Positions 62,204 through 64,000 of a stretch of DNA of 64,000 nt are shown piece after piece (the first letter of the stretch is position 1; every line of letters begins with the position of its first letter). The DNA is from Pseudomonas fluorescens (lineage in GTDB: Bacteria > Pseudomonadota > Gammaproteobacteria > Pseudomonadales > Pseudomonadaceae). The stretch covers positions 154,016 to 218,015 of the forward strand of contig NZ_CABVIX010000009.1 of NCBI RefSeq assembly GCF_902498185.1. The letters are read 5' to 3'. A program made the position numbers and the translations under genes. Below the pieces are notes generated by a model. That model was not told the DNA's origin. It searched no databases and was given only the letters and a program-made list of their open reading frames with translations.

Positions 62204-63697
62204 ATGAGCACTGTTCAGCACCTGATCCACGGCGAGCTGGTTTCCAAGGGTGAGCGCACCGCCGATGTCTTCAATCCCGCCACTGGCCAGGCGATTCATC
62301 AGGTCGAGCTTGCCAGCCGGTCGACCGTGCAATTGGCAATCGATTCCGCCAAGTCGGCATTCCCTGCTTGGCGCAATACACCGCCTGCCAAGCGCGCCCA
62401 GGTCATGTTCCGCTTCAAGCAGCTGCTGGAGCAGAACGAGGCGCGAATCTCGCAGATGATCAGCGAGGAGCATGGCAAGACACTGGAAGACGCGGCGGGT
62501 GAGCTCAAGCGTGGCATCGAGAACGTGGAATTCGCCTGCGCCGCGCCGCAGGTGCTGAAAGGCGAGTACAGCCGTAACGTCGGCCCGAATATCGATGCCT
62601 GGTCCGACTTCCAGCCGCTGGGCGTGGTTGCAGGTATCACGCCCTTCAATTTCCCGGCGATGGTGCCGCTGTGGATGTATCCACTGGCGATTGCCTGCGG
62701 TAACTGCTTTATCCTCAAGCCGTCCGAGCGCGATCCGAGCTCGACCCTCTATATAGCGCAGCTTCTGCAGGAGGCTGGCCTGCCCAAGGGCGTGCTGAAC
62801 GTGGTGCACGGTGACAAGGAAGCCGTGGATGCGCTGATCGAGGCGCCGGAGGTAAAAGCGTTGAGCTTTGTAGGCTCGACGCCGATCGCCGAGTATATCT
62901 ACGCCGAGGGCACCAAGCGCGGCAAACGCGTGCAGGCCCTGGGCGGCGCCAAGAACCACGCGGTCCTGATGCCGGATGCGGACCTGGACAACGCTGTCAG
63001 TGCCCTGATGGGTGCGGCGTACGGTTCGTGCGGTGAGCGTTGCATGGCCATTTCGGTCGCGGTGTGCGTGGGCGATCAGGTCGCCGATGCGCTGATCGCC
63101 AAGCTGCGGCCGCAGATCGAGGCGTTGAAGATTGGCGCGGGTACCCAGTGTGGTCTGGACATGGGCCCCCTGGTGACCGCTGCCGCACGTGACAAGGTCG
63201 TGGGCTACATCGATGATGGCGTGGCTGCTGGCGCGCAACTGGTGGTCGATGGCCGCGGCCATCGTGTGAGTGGCTATGAGGACGGCTACTTCTTGGGCGG
63301 TACGCTGTTTGATCGCGTAACCCCGGAAATGCGCATCTACAAGGAAGAGATCTTCGGTCCGGTGCTGTGCGTAGTGCGAGTGAAAAGCCTGGAAGCGGCC
63401 ATGCAGCTGATCAACGATCATGAATATGGCAACGGGACCTGTATCTTCACCCGCGACGGTGAGGCAGCCCGCCTGTTCTGCGACGAGATCGAAGTGGGCA
63501 TGGTAGGGGTCAACGTACCGCTGCCGGTCCCAGTCGCCTACCACAGCTTTGGCGGCTGGAAGCGTTCGCTGTTTGGTGACCTGCATGCCTATGGCCCGGA
63601 TGGCGTGCGCTTCTATACTCGGCGCAAGGCTATTACTCAGCGTTGGCCACAGCGTGCCAGTCATGAGGCTTCGCAGTTCGCATTCCCGAGCTTGTAA
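62204..63697 (+). CDS. mmsA: CoA-acylating (methyl)malonate-semialdehyde dehydrogenase
   Basis: The enzyme turns malonate or methylmalonate semialdehyde into acetyl-CoA or propionyl-CoA with NAD and CoA. The 497-residue product is an ALDH-fold protein with ITPFNFPAMVPLWM, FVGSTPIAEYIY and the catalytic Cys in YGSCGERCMAISVA (about residue 285). Directly after bauA it is the bauC of the beta-alanine pathway; the family name is mmsA. GGAG lies 6 bases before ATG 62204; the frame opens 4 codons earlier. Confidence 0.95.
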   Translation: MSTVQHLIHGELVSKGERTADVFNPATGQAIHQVELASRSTVQLAIDSAKSAFPAWRNTPPAKRAQVMFRFKQLLEQNEARISQMISEEHGKTLEDAAGELKRGIENVEFACAAPQVLKGEYSRNVGPNIDAWSDFQPLGVVAGITPFNFPAMVPLWMYPLAIACGNCFILKPSERDPSSTLYIAQLLQEAGLPKGVLNVVHGDKEAVDALIEAPEVKALSFVGSTPIAEYIYAEGTKRGKRVQALGGAKNHAVLMPDADLDNAVSALMGAAYGSCGERCMAISVAVCVGDQVADALIAKLRPQIEALKIGAGTQCGLDMGPLVTAAARDKVVGYIDDGVAAGAQLVVDGRGHRVSGYEDGYFLGGTLFDRVTPEMRIYKEEIFGPVLCVVRVKSLEAAMQLINDHEYGNGTCIFTRDGEAARLFCDEIEVGMVGVNVPLPVPVAYHSFGGWKRSLFGDLHAYGPDGVRFYTRRKAITQRWPQRASHEASQFAFPSL

Positions 63698-63713
63698 GTA
63701 GTACGACCCGAGA

Positions 63714-63737
63714 GGCGGCCTGTTGGCCGCCTTTTTT
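63714..63737 (+). terminator. Rho-independent terminator after mmsA
   Basis: GGCGGCC (63714-63720) pairs with GGCCGCC (63725-63731) around TGTT and is followed by TTTTTT (63732-63737). It lies 16 bases past the stop. Confidence 0.9.
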
Positions 63738-63767
63738 ACTTATATCGAAGTTTAGTCAAACAAAGGG

Positions 63768-63795
63768 TTGACGACGTTTCGAATCCCCTTATAAT
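63768..63795 (+). promoter_or_regulatory. Strong sigma-70 promoter, likely rRNA operon P1
   Basis: TTGACG (63768-63773) and a perfect TATAAT (63790-63795) are separated by 16 bases, just after the mmsA terminator. AT-rich sequence upstream (TTTAGTCAAACAAA) may act as an UP element. No gene follows within the window. The layout fits the first promoter of a ribosomal RNA operon. Confidence 0.7.
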
Positions 63796-63913
63796 GCGCC
63801 CCACTTCCAGCGTAGTTGGAGCGGAAAACTCCTTGAGAATCAACGAGTTGAACGTTCAGGACAGCAGCCGGAGGTGGCTCCGGTCGAAAGATCGGTAGCG
63901 GTGAAAAAGGTGG

Positions 63914-63941
63914 TTGACAGCAGATTGAAACGCTGTAGAAT
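63914..63941 (+). promoter_or_regulatory. Strong sigma-70 promoter, likely rRNA operon P2
   Basis: A perfect TTGACA (63914-63919) and TAGAAT (63936-63941) are separated by 16 bases, 146 bases after the first promoter. I recall near-identical sequence before 16S rRNA genes in P. putida. The 16S gene itself would start beyond the right edge. Confidence 0.7.
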
Positions 63942-64000
63942 TCGCCTCCCGCTAGCAGCAATGCAGCGAGTCAAGTGTTTGAAGTTAAACAGCTTTCTGG

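Larger units (their letters stand above)
63698..64000 (+). other. Gene-free right end: terminator, tandem promoters and leader
   Basis: This stretch holds the mmsA terminator, two tandem promoters and a leader with no ribosome-binding site or reading frame of note. I see no tRNA and no 16S sequence before the edge. Confidence 0.6.

Overview
The window is a stretch of Pseudomonas chromosome, most likely P. putida/P. entomophila group. The evidence is high GC, dense coding, the block retS-purD-purH-fis-dusB-(DUF3426)-prmA-accC-accB-aroQ-dsbD in the order I know from P. aeruginosa, and a beta-alanine:pyruvate aminotransferase that reads like the P. putida enzyme. I see no insertion sequence, integrase, phage gene, CRISPR array or tRNA. 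Most of it looks like core genome. The less ordinary parts are a three-gene unknown cluster (7.9-10.0 kb), an orphan pprB/fppA pair with DUF4136 lipoproteins (38-40.7 kb), a copper locus (47.6-51 kb) and a lone ArsR-type regulator with a long leader (52.4-53.7 kb).

Layout. 0-0.3 kb: 5' part of a vapB antitoxin gene with an operator-like dyad. 0.3-7.8 kb: two divergent corrin-ring operons (cobL-cbiD-cobK leftward; cobG-cobH-cobI-cbiG/cobJ rightward). This is an oxygen-using pathway with CbiD and a CbiG-CobJ fusion. 7.9-10.0 kb: three adjacent genes of unknown function whose products share a W-[YL]-x2-[FY]-x7-G-W motif and a related C-terminus; I regard this as the best candidate for an undescribed system. 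10.0-24.3 kb, leftward: retS, purine synthesis (purD, purH), fis-dusB, a zinc-ribbon membrane protein, prmA, the acetyl-CoA carboxylase pair accB-accC, aroQ and dsbD. 24.5-28.7 kb, rightward: DUF2333, a Nudix hydrolase, a SUI1 factor and speA. 28.8-38 kb: a MATE exporter, then bacterial alpha-2-macroglobulin and its partner pbpC with a small membrane gene on the opposite strand between them. 38-44 kb, leftward: response regulator and prepilin peptidase, two DUF4136 lipoproteins, cmoM with a MazG-like pyrophosphohydrolase, and a MaoC/FabG pair divergent from a FadI-type thiolase. 45.5-51 kb: a chemoreceptor, then copA-cueR, a small secreted protein and copZ with two CueR-type promoters. 51-58 kb: MFS exporter, a 54-residue protein, ArsR-type regulator, adenine deaminase, calcium/proton antiporter, 8-oxoguanine deaminase and an SDR. 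58-63.7 kb: a gene-free stretch with two perfect DnaA boxes, yigZ, a TetR regulator, then beta-alanine catabolism (LysR regulator, bauA, mmsA/bauC). The window ends in tandem strong promoters that look like those of a ribosomal RNA operon lying just beyond the right edge.

How the parts work together. The cob genes build the corrin ring. purD/purH make IMP, while the adenine and 8-oxoguanine deaminases salvage or clear purines. AccB and AccC form half of acetyl-CoA carboxylase. RetS controls the Gac/Rsm switch. A2M and PbpC probably act as a periplasmic defence and repair pair. CopA, CopZ and CueR form a copper efflux circuit. BauA and MmsA/BauC convert beta-alanine through malonate semialdehyde to acetyl-CoA. 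Starts were chosen from ribosome-binding sites and family length; all function calls rest on reading the translated sequence, with no database search.
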